This document shows, piece by piece, positions 1-7,096 of a stretch of DNA of 11,288 bases. The DNA lies in the NCBI GenBank assembly GCA_027023325.1, contig JALVVQ010000161.1, positions 1 through 11,288 on the forward strand. Direction: 5' to 3'. The position numbers and the translations under genes are program-made. Position 1 is the first letter of the stretch. The number at the start of each line of letters is the position of its first letter. A model generated the notes under the pieces. The model saw only the letters and a list, made by a program, of their open reading frames with translations, made no database searches and was not told the DNA's origin. Source of the stretch: Campylobacteraceae bacterium (GTDB lineage Bacteria > Campylobacterota > Campylobacteria > Campylobacterales > Sulfurovaceae).

Positions 1-157
1 CTACTATAATGCGATTGTCAGGGACTACAATGCCAAAGTCGATTCTTTCCCTGATCTCTATATCGCACGCAAATACAACTTCACATCCAGAGACTATTTT
101 GAACTGGATGAGAATGAAGCAGCCATGGCAAGGAAGATGCCAGAGATCAAGTTCTAG
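1..157 (+). CDS. lemA: LemA family protein, C-terminal fragment (5' end outside window)
   Basis: The first bases read in frame from position 2 to a TAG at 155-157 and give 51 residues. They contain YYNAIVRDYNAKVDSFPD near the start and a later SRDYFELDENE. This matches the usual C-terminus of LemA proteins: a conserved RDYN helix, a proline turn, then a YFE motif followed by a short acidic end. LemA proteins are small, N-terminally anchored, mostly helical proteins of unknown biochemical role. The gene ends 10 bases before the DUF2207 gene, and lemA followed by DUF2207 is a recurring pair, which supports the call. The fragment is too short to show the membrane anchor or the start. Confidence 0.87.
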   Translation, partial: YYNAIVRDYNAKVDSFPDLYIARKYNFTSRDYFELDENEAAMARKMPEIKF

Positions 158-167
158 GTCTGGTGCC

Positions 168-2039
168 ATGAAGAAGCTTCTACTGGGCATCCTGCTGCTG
201 CTTGCTACCCTTTCCTCGGCAGAGAGGATAGAGAATTTTACAGTAGGTATCACGATAGAGCAAAGTGGCGAGCTGCGTATCACCGAGACGATCGAGTATG
301 ATTTTGAGGGTGCCTATAGGCATGGTATCTACCGTGATATTCCCCTGATGATCAAAAATGCCGGCGTCAAGAGAGAGATTGGACTAGGTGACTTCTTTGT
401 CCTTATGGACAACCATCCTGCTCAATGGGCACAAAGCAAGCACAACTCTACCCATGCAGGCAGGGTCATCAGGCTTAAGATCGGATCAGCAGACCGGCAG
501 ATCACTGGCAAACACACCTATACCATCTCTTATCATGTGGCACAAGGCGTACTTCCCGCCTCAGACGACAGAAGCAAGGATGCTGTACGCTGGAATATCG
601 TAGGCACAGGCTGGCAGGTGCCTATCGCCAAAGTCGAGGCTGTGCTCACCCTGCCCCCTTCACTCAAACAGGAATTACTTCGCATCTCCACCTATACCGG
701 TGCCTATGGTGCAGGTGGTTCCTCAGCCTCAGTCAAATGGACAGGCCCACGGCAGCTGTACATCACCACCCAGAGCCTCCATCCTTATGAAGGTGTGACA
801 GTAGAGCTGGCATTTCCGGCACACATATTAGACCAAGGTGGTCTGGAAAATACCAAAGCCACCTTTTGGCAGCAGATACTGGGGAGTTGGCACTGGCCGG
901 CACTGTTTGGTTTTTTGCTCTTTTTCTATGGTAAGCTCAAAGAACAGACAGGGTTTGTAGACAGACGCTCTATCGCAGTACAGTATCAGCCTCCCAAGGG
1001 CCTCAGTCTACTCCAGGCAGGACTCATCCTCGACAAGAGAGCAGACAACAAAGACTTTGCAGCAGCGGTATTGGAGCTGGCGCAGCTGGGCTATATCGAG
1101 ATAAGCAATCAGAATGATGAGGGTACTCCAGTACTGAAATGTACAGACAAGAAGATCAAAGACCTCACAACCAATCAGGTCTACCTACTCAACCATCTGC
1201 TCTTTGCCCACGGCTCAAAATCCTACCACTTCACTACCGGCTCCCAAAGCAAAGCAACAGCACTACGAGAAGCCTTCAGTAAAATAAACCATGACCTGTA
1301 CACTTGGTCGGTGGCAGATGGATACATGAGTGAAAACCCTCAAAAAACAAGAAGTAGCTTCATAAAAACTACCTTGCTGGTACTGATTCCAGTATTGTTA
1401 CTGGCACTCTATACGCTTAGCCAGACCTTCGACAGTCGTGCCATTGCGCCCTTGGTCTTTATGCTGCCTTTTATCGGTGCAGGACTCCTTGTCTTTCTTC
1501 AAAGTGGTATCTTCAACAAAGTCTTTGGACTAGTATTCATAGGCATGGGAGGGGGGATTCCCTTGCTTAATCTTTTGAAAAGATCAGATATAGCCTTCAG
1601 TGATCTTCTTTTGGGGCCGCTAGCAGTATTTTTTATTCTGCTTCTTGCCGCCTTTTATGTCTACAGGCACATAGGAAAATTTACCCCCAAGGGCGCACAG
1701 ACCCAAAAGCACCTTTTGGGTCTGGAGATGTTTATCAAGCGCGTCAAAGAGGATGAAATCAAACGACGACTCGAAAGAGACCCTCTCTATCTGGACAGAC
1801 TGCTGCCTTATGCGATGCTCTTTGGATTGACAAGGCATTGGATAAAATTCTATGAGACACTCGCTGTTTCTACACCGACATGGTATGCGGGAGATATCCA
1901 TGGACTGAGTGGTTTTGATTCAGATGTCAGCAGCGCTGCCACACCGCCCAACACCAGCAGCAGTGGCGGGGGCGGATTCTCTGGTGGAGGTGGCTTCTCC
2001 GGTGGTGGTAGTGGTGGAGGCGGAGGCGGCTCATGGTAG
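168..2039 (+). CDS. DUF2207 family membrane protein with glycine-rich C-terminal tail
   Basis: A 623-residue protein. I place the start at the ATG at 168, not at an earlier in-frame ATG at position 9, because 168 begins a clear signal peptide (MKKLLLGILLLLATLSSA, likely cleaved before ERIENF) and the earlier codons belong to lemA in another frame. The exported region (about 19-230) has the DUF2207 pattern: an early TITEQSGEL-like strand, ITETIEYDF, HGIYRDIP, and WNIVGTGWQVPI near 143. One membrane segment lies near 235-255, a cytoplasmic part follows (about 260-395), then roughly four hydrophobic segments between 398 and 500. The last 33 residues are a run of Gly with Ser/Phe ending in SW, typical of the family's tail. 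No enzymatic role is established for the family. With lemA it probably acts at the cell envelope (inference). Confidence 0.9.
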   Translation: MKKLLLGILLLLATLSSAERIENFTVGITIEQSGELRITETIEYDFEGAYRHGIYRDIPLMIKNAGVKREIGLGDFFVLMDNHPAQWAQSKHNSTHAGRVIRLKIGSADRQITGKHTYTISYHVAQGVLPASDDRSKDAVRWNIVGTGWQVPIAKVEAVLTLPPSLKQELLRISTYTGAYGAGGSSASVKWTGPRQLYITTQSLHPYEGVTVELAFPAHILDQGGLENTKATFWQQILGSWHWPALFGFLLFFYGKLKEQTGFVDRRSIAVQYQPPKGLSLLQAGLILDKRADNKDFAAAVLELAQLGYIEISNQNDEGTPVLKCTDKKIKDLTTNQVYLLNHLLFAHGSKSYHFTTGSQSKATALREAFSKINHDLYTWSVADGYMSENPQKTRSSFIKTTLLVLIPVLLLALYTLSQTFDSRAIAPLVFMLPFIGAGLLVFLQSGIFNKVFGLVFIGMGGGIPLLNLLKRSDIAFSDLLLGPLAVFFILLLAAFYVYRHIGKFTPKGAQTQKHLLGLEMFIKRVKEDEIKRRLERDPLYLDRLLPYAMLFGLTRHWIKFYETLAVSTPTWYAGDIHGLSGFDSDVSSAATPPNTSSSGGGGFSGGGGFSGGGSGGGGGGSW

Positions 2040-2215
2040 CACCTGATACCCCAGCAGGGGTTCCTTGCCGCTACTGCAAACAACCCATCAGCCCCACCGC
2101 CAAACGCTGCCCTCACTGCGGCACGATCAGCCCCAACCTACAGATCAAGAGTATCTTCGGGATTATCTTTGTGATGCTTGGGGTCTTTTTTGTTTATAGT
2201 ATGGTGATAAGGTAG
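2033..2215 (+). CDS. Small zinc-ribbon protein with one C-terminal membrane helix
   Basis: This 60-residue ORF starts at an ATG inside the end of the DUF2207 gene (7-base overlap), so it is probably translationally coupled. Residues 12-29 form a zinc ribbon: C12-x2-C15, then C26-x2-C29 in the form CPHCG. Residues about 40-58 (IKSIFGIIFVMLGVFFVYSM) make one membrane helix. This layout, a cytoplasmic zinc ribbon tethered to the membrane, is common in small uncharacterised bacterial proteins and suggests an accessory to the upstream lemA/DUF2207 pair, but no function can be assigned. Its TAG stop lies within the GTAG that opens the REP-like element, so the original C-terminus may have been altered by that element. 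Confidence 0.82.
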   Translation: MVAPDTPAGVPCRYCKQPISPTAKRCPHCGTISPNLQIKSIFGIIFVMLGVFFVYSMVIR

Positions 2216-2315
2216 GGGGCGATTGCTATCGCACCAAAAATTGGAAACAGAATGTAAAATTGGGAATGTTTCGGTTATTTATATGTGATGTGGTGCGATA
2301 GCAATCGCACCCTAC
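2212..2315. repeat. Inverted pair of REP-like hairpin units (BIME-like)
   Basis: Two 25-base arms, 2212-2236 and 2291-2315, are inverted copies of each other with one mismatch (position 2218). Each arm is itself a hairpin. The consensus unit is GTAG followed by an 8-base stem GGTGCGAT, a 4-base loop TGCT, and ATCGCACC. The GTAG tetranucleotides lie at the outer ends of the pair and 54 bases separate the arms. A GTAG box followed by an imperfect palindrome is the layout of REP sequences mobilised by RAYT-type TnpA_REP transposases. No RAYT gene is in the window, so any mobilising enzyme would act from elsewhere. The whole block could also fold as one long stem in RNA and end transcription or protect the upstream mRNA. 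Confidence 0.75.
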
Positions 2316-2337
2316 GATGGCACATTGGTGTGCCATC
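2316..2337. terminator. Perfect 9-base-pair hairpin between convergent genes, possible terminator
   Basis: GATGGCACA (2316-2324) and TGTGCCATC (2329-2337) pair perfectly around the loop TTGG. The hairpin lies directly after the REP-like pair and 6 bases before the stop codon of uraA, so it sits between two converging transcription units. On the + strand it is followed by an AT-rich stretch with short T-runs (CAATTTCTAATTTTC), while on the - strand no U tract follows. It may act as a weak terminator or as an mRNA 3'-end stabiliser. A third repeat unit is another option. Confidence 0.45.
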
Positions 2338-2343
2338 CAATTT

Positions 2344-3585
2344 CTAATTTTCTTCTCTGCTCTTTGGCAGTATCAAGTTTAGAAGAATACCCAAGATCGC
2401 ACCAAGCCCAATACCAGAGAACCCAACCCCGCCAAAGTTGAAGCTCATTCCTCCGATAGCAAAGACCAAAATGAGTGAAACGATGATCATATTGCGTGAA
2501 TCACTCATATCTACTTTTGCGCGTACCAGTGTATTGATGCCCACAGAGGTAATGATACCAAAGAGCAGCAGCATCACCCCACCCATGACCGGCACAGGAA
2601 TCGTCTGAAGAAAGCCACCCAGCTTGGAGAAGAATGCCAACGCGATGGCAAAGATCGCTGCCCAGGTCATGATCGCGGGATTGTAGGCCTTGGTGATCGT
2701 CACAGCACCGGTCACTTCTGAGTAGGTGGTGTTTGGAGGGCCACCCAAGAGAGAAGCCGCACTGGTAGCAAGACCGTCACCCAACAGGGTGTTTTCCAGT
2801 CCTGGATTTTCCAGATAATCCTCACCCGTAACACCAGAGATCGCTACCATATCACCGATATGCTCTACAGCTGGCGCGATGGCGATAGGGAGAATAAAAA
2901 TAATGGCTTCCCAGTTGAGCTCAGGTAGTACAAAAGCAGGCATCGCCAGCACAGGGGCTTTGGCAATCGCATCAAAATTGACAATGCCAAATGCCATGGC
3001 TGTCAGATATCCTACCGTGATACCGATCAGAATAGGCAGCAGTTTCATCATCCCTTTGCCAAGAAGTGTTGCCAATATTGTAGCCAATAAGGTAACCATA
3101 GAGATAGTGATTGCAGGGCCAAACGGCACCAGCACAATCTTGCCGTCACCTGTATGACCTGTCGCCATAAAGACCGCCACAGGTGCCAGAATCAGTCCTA
3201 TTGTCATGATCACGGGACCTGTTACTATCGGAGGCAACAATCTATGGATAAATCCGCTTCCTTTTAGGCGAATAAGCATACTTAAAAACACATAGAAAAG
3301 ACCCGCTGCTGCCAAACCGCTCATCGTCCCTGCGATACCCCACTTCTCCACACCATAGATAATCGGTGCGATAAAAGCAAAGGAAGACGCCAAAAAGATG
3401 GGTGGTACATTTCTTCTATTGGTGACCTGAAAGATCAGTGTCCCCAGTCCTGCCGTAAAGAGCGCCACATTGGGATCAAGTCCTGTCAATATCGGCACCA
3501 ATACCAAGGCACCAAATGCCACAAATAGAAACTGAAGCCCTACCACTGCATCCTTAAGCTGAAAGTTATACTGCGTTGCTTTCAC
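2344..3585 (-). CDS. uraA: Uracil/proton symporter (NCS2 family uracil permease)
   Basis: A 413-residue, very hydrophobic protein of usual UraA length, compatible with the 14-helix NCS2 fold. It imports uracil with protons across the inner membrane. The start is a GTG at 3585, chosen because AAGGAG sits 5 bases upstream and the N-terminus (KATQYNFQLKDAVVGLQFLF) is already family-like. Substrate-site residues line up without gaps with E. coli UraA numbering: E241 in PAVEHIGD and E290 in GGPPNTTYSEVTG. Position 245, a histidine in the E. coli enzyme, is Asp here. The later motif VMGGVMLLLFGII, with VRAKVDMSDSRN after it, is also typical. It is divergent from upp, which phosphoribosylates the imported uracil. 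A xanthine permease is less likely given the NTTYSE motif. Confidence 0.93.
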   Translation of the reverse strand: MKATQYNFQLKDAVVGLQFLFVAFGALVLVPILTGLDPNVALFTAGLGTLIFQVTNRRNVPPIFLASSFAFIAPIIYGVEKWGIAGTMSGLAAAGLFYVFLSMLIRLKGSGFIHRLLPPIVTGPVIMTIGLILAPVAVFMATGHTGDGKIVLVPFGPAITISMVTLLATILATLLGKGMMKLLPILIGITVGYLTAMAFGIVNFDAIAKAPVLAMPAFVLPELNWEAIIFILPIAIAPAVEHIGDMVAISGVTGEDYLENPGLENTLLGDGLATSAASLLGGPPNTTYSEVTGAVTITKAYNPAIMTWAAIFAIALAFFSKLGGFLQTIPVPVMGGVMLLLFGIITSVGINTLVRAKVDMSDSRNMIIVSLILVFAIGGMSFNFGGVGFSGIGLGAILGILLNLILPKSREEN

Positions 3586-3710
3586 TTTTACTCCTTTATC
3601 GTAAAACTTTTGTAAAATTTCATGATTGTATCACAATCGTGGTAAATAGTTGTGTAAGTTTTAGGAGTTTTTAGAGATAATCTTATTATTGACATTATGA
3701 AGGAAACAGT
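3586..3710. promoter_or_regulatory. Divergent uraA/upp promoter region with a 15-base palindrome
   Basis: This spacer must carry the promoters of both genes. For uraA the best -10 on the - strand is TACAAT (3625-3630), giving a leader of about 30 bases. For upp the best -10 is GATAAT (3676-3681), with the ribosome site AAGGA at 3700-3704, 6 bases before the ATG. Neither has a convincing -35 box. A palindrome GATTGT-ATC-ACAATC (3624-3638) overlaps the uraA -10 and could be a repressor site. I see no PyrR-type attenuator, and the upp leader would be too short for one. Confidence 0.4.
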
Positions 3711-4349
3711 ATGCAAATCAAAGTCATAGACCACCCACTGATCAAACATAAAATGGCATTTCTTAGAGACGAAAAACGCTCTATGCCTGAGTTTCGTAAA
3801 CTCCTACATGAGATAGGCTTGCTGATGGCATTTGATGTCACCAGAGACCTGCAGCTGGCGGAGACAGTTATCCAGACACCAGTCGCTGTCACCAAAGCAG
3901 AAAAGCTGGAAAAACACCCCGTGCTGGTCAATATCCTCAGAGCCGGCATCGGGATGCTCAACCCCTTTATGGAGATTCTGCCCAAAAGCCGTGTGGGATT
4001 CCTGGGGATGAACCGTGATGAAGAGACACTGCAGGCACACAGCTACTACAACAAAATTCCCATGCAGGCACTGGACAACAAAGTCCTACTGCTCGATCCC
4101 ATGCTGGCAACCGGAGGCTCAGCACTGAGTGCACTGGACTTTCTGAAAAGCAAAGGCGTAACCAATGTGACTTTTGTCTGTCTTGTCGCTGCACCAGAGG
4201 GCGTCAAAGCGATCAATGATGCCTATCCTGATGTCACCATCTATACGGCAGCACTGGATGAAAAACTCAATGAAAAAGGCTATATCGTTCCTGGACTTGG
4301 TGATGCCGGAGACAGGATATTTGGTACCGGGGATGACGAAAATCTATGA
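3711..4349 (+). CDS. upp: Uracil phosphoribosyltransferase
   Basis: A 212-residue cytoplasmic enzyme of normal family length, which converts uracil and PRPP to UMP and pyrophosphate. The PRPP-binding loop is at 129-137 (DPMLATGGS). The uracil-recognition segment near the C-terminus reads GYIVPGLGDAGDR (190-202), followed by IFGTGDDENL. VNILRAGIGML at 73-83 is the conserved early motif. The ATG at 3711 has AAGGA 6 bases upstream. The gene is divergent from uraA, so import and salvage are neighbours, and its stop overlaps the start of rsmD (ATGA), suggesting translational coupling. Confidence 0.96.
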   Translation: MQIKVIDHPLIKHKMAFLRDEKRSMPEFRKLLHEIGLLMAFDVTRDLQLAETVIQTPVAVTKAEKLEKHPVLVNILRAGIGMLNPFMEILPKSRVGFLGMNRDEETLQAHSYYNKIPMQALDNKVLLLDPMLATGGSALSALDFLKSKGVTNVTFVCLVAAPEGVKAINDAYPDVTIYTAALDEKLNEKGYIVPGLGDAGDRIFGTGDDENL

Positions 4350-4978
4350 AGTCGTATGAAAAAAAACCCATCTCAAGGAAGAAAAATACACTTCCCTGCT
4401 TTGAAGGCAGTATCATAGGAGGAAAATACAAAGGCAAAAAGATCCTCATTCCCAACCTCTCGACCACCAGAAGCTCCAAAGCTATCCTGCGGGAATCGCT
4501 TTTTAATACCCTACAGTTTGATATTATTGATAAGGGATTCGTAGAGGTATTTGCTGGCAGTGGGTCTATCGGCCTAGAGGCATGGAGTCGAGGGGCAGGT
4601 AAACTCTTCTTTATCGAAAAGAACAGAAGCGTGTATGAGCTACTCAAAGAAAATCTACACCAACTCAATGCCACAGATGCCACAGCAATCCACGGCGACA
4701 GCTTTGAGATATTTCCAGACATCTATGCACGCATCCAGGACCAAAAGCTCAAGAGTTATTTCTACTTTGATCCTCCTTTCTCAACACGAGAAGGCATGGA
4801 GGATATCTATGACAAGGCCATTGCATTGATAGAGAAGATAGAGCCTGAAGTGTGCAAAGCTGTGATTGTAGAGCATATAAGTACGATCAAGATGCCAGAA
4901 AATATAGGCACCCTCCTACGAAAGAAGCAAAAAAAGTTTGGAAAAAGTAGCTTGAGTTACTATAGCTATCCTGCCTAA
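4346..4978 (+). CDS. rsmD: RsmD-family 16S rRNA (guanine-N2)-methyltransferase
   Basis: A 210-residue SAM-dependent methyltransferase. The family methylates G966 of 16S rRNA (E. coli numbering) using assembled 30S protein-RNA complexes. Family landmarks in order: IIGGKYKGKKI (23-33), the RPT-type region as TRSSKAILRESLFN (41-54), SAM motif I as VFAGSGSIGLEAWSRGA (68-84), an acidic motif II residue at E91, GDS near 117-119, and the catalytic motif DPPF (142-145). The start overlaps the upp stop by 4 bases. The stop overlaps the stop of the convergent c-di-GMP gene (bases 4975-4978), leaving no room for a terminator between them. The RPT motif is weak (TRSS), but the rest of the fold is intact. 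Another small N2-guanine methyltransferase is possible but less likely. Confidence 0.88.
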   Translation: MKSYEKKPISRKKNTLPCFEGSIIGGKYKGKKILIPNLSTTRSSKAILRESLFNTLQFDIIDKGFVEVFAGSGSIGLEAWSRGAGKLFFIEKNRSVYELLKENLHQLNATDATAIHGDSFEIFPDIYARIQDQKLKSYFYFDPPFSTREGMEDIYDKAIALIEKIEPEVCKAVIVEHISTIKMPENIGTLLRKKQKKFGKSSLSYYSYPA

Positions 4979-6780
4979 TCGTCTATCCTCTTGACAACAT
5001 CTGCAATCTCAAAAGCAGGTACTGCTTTACCAAAGTAATGACCCTGCGCAAAATGACATCCGAGCTCTTGCAATGCCACCTTAGTGTCAAGAGAGTCCAC
5101 ATGATTTGCGCCGATCTTCATATGCAACTCATCGCCTATAGAAACAATACTAGAGATCAATCTTCTTTTATGGTCATTTTCTGCCATATTTCTGATAATC
5201 GATCCATCTATCTTTATCGTTTCCAAAGGAAGAATCTCAAGGTGCTTCAGGTTGACATACTCTTTACCAAAATGGTCGATACAGAGCCTTATCCCCATCT
5301 TGTTAAGCATATAGAACTCTTCTGATACAGAATCAAAATCCTCTGCCAATACCATTTCAGGGATATCAATAATAATAGTCTTGGGATCAATCTCAAACTC
5401 CTGCAGCTTTTTTTCCAGCATTTCAGAAAAGACACCAGACTGTAGATCTGAAAGTGCTAAATTAATCGTCATATCAAGATCTATGCCTCTCTCTATTGAC
5501 CAGAACTTTTTTTGTCCCAGTACATTATCAAGTAGGTGCGAAGTAATCTCTGACATGATACCAAATTCTATCGCCTTTGGCATAAAGTCCTCCGCAAGTA
5601 AAAATCCATACTTTTTGTGGTTAAGTCGAGTAAGTATTTCCACGCCAGACACTGTATTGTCTATCAGATTGTATATAGGCTGGTAAAAAAAGAAGAAATC
5701 TTTGTTTTTAATGGCATCAAGAAAGTCCTCTTTGCTTAATTTATTCGCCAAATATTTTGCACCACTCAATTCATGCTCTGGCAGCAAAAAACTTTTATGT
5801 GCCATATTAATTTTTTCACTGTTTTTGCTTCTTAAGATACGGTAGCTCTCATTGAGTATCTCTTCGACTGTCATATCTTTTTCAACCATAAAATAGAGAC
5901 CCTGCATCACCTCAGCTTTTATGTTTTCTCCGAACAGAAAGTTTTGTACCTTCAGAACAATACTTTCCATCTCTCTTCTAATCTCATTTTTCTCCACAAT
6001 ATTTTCAAAAACTATCGCAAACGCATCACAATCAAACCGATATAAAGTGGCATGTGTATTCAACACTGCAAGTGCATCATTTACGATGTTTTTCAGTATT
6101 AGATCCATTTTTTCTATACCTTTTGCTGATTGCAATATATTGAAATCACGGATACCAAACATACCGATTGCTGTATCATATCCTTTCTGAGTGGCAGTCA
6201 AAATTACCGTAACAAGATCCGCACTCAAATGGTATCGCGTAGGAAGATTGGTCAGAAGATCCTTATACGCACTAATGCCTTCGATTCTTTCCTGCAACTT
6301 CAACCTGTTGGTAATATCCTGAAGAATAATAATTCTCCAAGAGTTGTTGTGACTGAACTGCATATGAAATTTATTGGTATTAATGGAAACAGGCACTGAG
6401 GAATTTCCCACAAGAATATACGCATGAGGGATATTTTTCCTTTTTTTTACTAGATCTACAAATTCTTCTTCTTCGGCGGCACCACTGGGTCGTATATTTA
6501 CTTTTTTAAGATACTTCATGGTAAGAGTACCCTTTTTAAGTGCAAAGATTCTTGCGGCTTCTTTATTTGCAAAAATTACCTCTTCTTTGTCCGAGACAAT
6601 CAGCACACCCTCTTCATGGATATCCATCGACTCATTGTAGACTTTGATTATGCGTCCAAATTTTTTGAGCTTTTGCCTCTTTTCATACGAATCATAAAAA
6701 ATACGAATCAGACTGGCAAACACCAATCCGACTCCTACCAGAAATACATCATATAATGTAAATTGATTCAAAAAATTCAC
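4975..6780 (-). CDS. Membrane-anchored PAS-GGDEF-EAL protein with degenerate c-di-GMP motifs
   Basis: A 601-residue protein. The start is a GTG at 6780 preceded by AGGGGGA. Layout: one N-terminal membrane helix (about 8-28), a short linker, a PAS-like domain (about 45-155, with VLIVSDKEEVIFANKEAARIF and IILQDIT), a GGDEF domain (about 170-330) beginning with DLLTNLPTRYHL, and an EAL domain (about 345-595). The GGDEF signature is replaced by FDCDAF (249-254), so cyclase activity is unlikely. In EAL, E381 (EIL), N440, E475, D502, K523 and Q579 remain, but the metal-binding DD pair is D502-H503 and the AEGVET loop reads ANHVDS (558-563). It may therefore be an impaired phosphodiesterase or a c-di-GMP receptor, in the manner of LapD-like proteins. 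The PAS domain suggests a cytoplasmic redox or ligand input (inference). Confidence 0.88.
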   Translation of the reverse strand: MNFLNQFTLYDVFLVGVGLVFASLIRIFYDSYEKRQKLKKFGRIIKVYNESMDIHEEGVLIVSDKEEVIFANKEAARIFALKKGTLTMKYLKKVNIRPSGAAEEEEFVDLVKKRKNIPHAYILVGNSSVPVSINTNKFHMQFSHNNSWRIIILQDITNRLKLQERIEGISAYKDLLTNLPTRYHLSADLVTVILTATQKGYDTAIGMFGIRDFNILQSAKGIEKMDLILKNIVNDALAVLNTHATLYRFDCDAFAIVFENIVEKNEIRREMESIVLKVQNFLFGENIKAEVMQGLYFMVEKDMTVEEILNESYRILRSKNSEKINMAHKSFLLPEHELSGAKYLANKLSKEDFLDAIKNKDFFFFYQPIYNLIDNTVSGVEILTRLNHKKYGFLLAEDFMPKAIEFGIMSEITSHLLDNVLGQKKFWSIERGIDLDMTINLALSDLQSGVFSEMLEKKLQEFEIDPKTIIIDIPEMVLAEDFDSVSEEFYMLNKMGIRLCIDHFGKEYVNLKHLEILPLETIKIDGSIIRNMAENDHKRRLISSIVSIGDELHMKIGANHVDSLDTKVALQELGCHFAQGHYFGKAVPAFEIADVVKRIDD

Positions 6781-6847
6781 ATTTCCCCCTACCTGAAAAA
6801 TCTTACTATTCTTATATTAGCGAAAAAATGTCAAAAAGTGAACTTTT
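6781..6847 (-). promoter_or_regulatory. Putative promoter region of the PAS-GGDEF-EAL gene
   Basis: On the - strand a TTGACA hexamer (6829-6834) lies upstream of TATAAG (6811-6816), but the spacing is only 12 bases, so the two are probably not a standard pair. The TATAAG may serve alone as a -10. Directly upstream of TTGACA is a palindrome AAAAGT-GA-ACTTTT (6834-6847), which could be an operator or a weak terminator of the upstream unit. The rest of the gap to the 54-residue ORF is AT-rich without clear structure. Confidence 0.3.
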
Positions 6848-6931
6848 GGAGAGTGGGTCTAAGCAGAAAGTACAAAAGAGAAGGAAAGTAAACAGAAAAT
6901 ACTTTTTTAACCACTACTCAGAGAAAGAATA

Positions 6932-7096
6932 TCAATTTTTAAGCCAAGAGACAAAAGAGGCAAAGAATCCCTTAGACTTCTTTTGGTCTTGAGCCAAAGG
7001 TTGCCTCATCTTCTCTTTTGTATTTTTTACACGTTCTGCCAACCTATCAGAAGCATGCTCTAGACGAAATGGCCTAAAAGAGCTGTTTTCCATCAT
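6932..7096 (-). CDS. Small 54-residue protein overlapping the end of the MotB-like gene
   Basis: Reading the - strand one frame off the MotB-like gene, an ATG at 7096 (a second ATG follows at 7093) opens 54 codons ending in TGA at 6932-6934. The first ATG has AGAGGA with a 6-base spacing, a good ribosome site, and the 23-base overlap with the upstream gene suggests coupling. The product is basic and highly charged: an N-terminal part rich in Arg/Lys/Glu (RLEHASDRLAERVKNTKEKM at 11-30), then a Lys-rich stretch and a C-terminal amphipathic segment GFFASFVSWLKN (43-54) that could lie on a membrane surface. I recognise no family. An ORF of equal length lies antisense across part of it, but has no ribosome site. 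Coding status is likely but needs homologues. Confidence 0.6.
   Translation of the reverse strand: MMENSSFRPFRLEHASDRLAERVKNTKEKMRQPLAQDQKKSKGFFASFVSWLKN

Noticed and set aside
9..167. An N-terminal extension of the DUF2207 protein from an ATG at position 9.
   Set aside because: These bases encode the LemA C-terminus in another frame, and the signal peptide starts at 168.
1850..2116. A - strand ORF with a long proline run.
   Set aside because: The prolines are the complement of glycine codons in the DUF2207 tail.
6828..6992. A 54-codon + strand ORF (starting MSKSELLESGSKQKV) in the gap between the PAS-GGDEF-EAL gene and the motor operon.
   Set aside because: It has no ribosome site, starts within the likely promoter of the - strand gene, and overlaps antisense the better supported small ORF at 6932-7096. 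It cannot be fully excluded.
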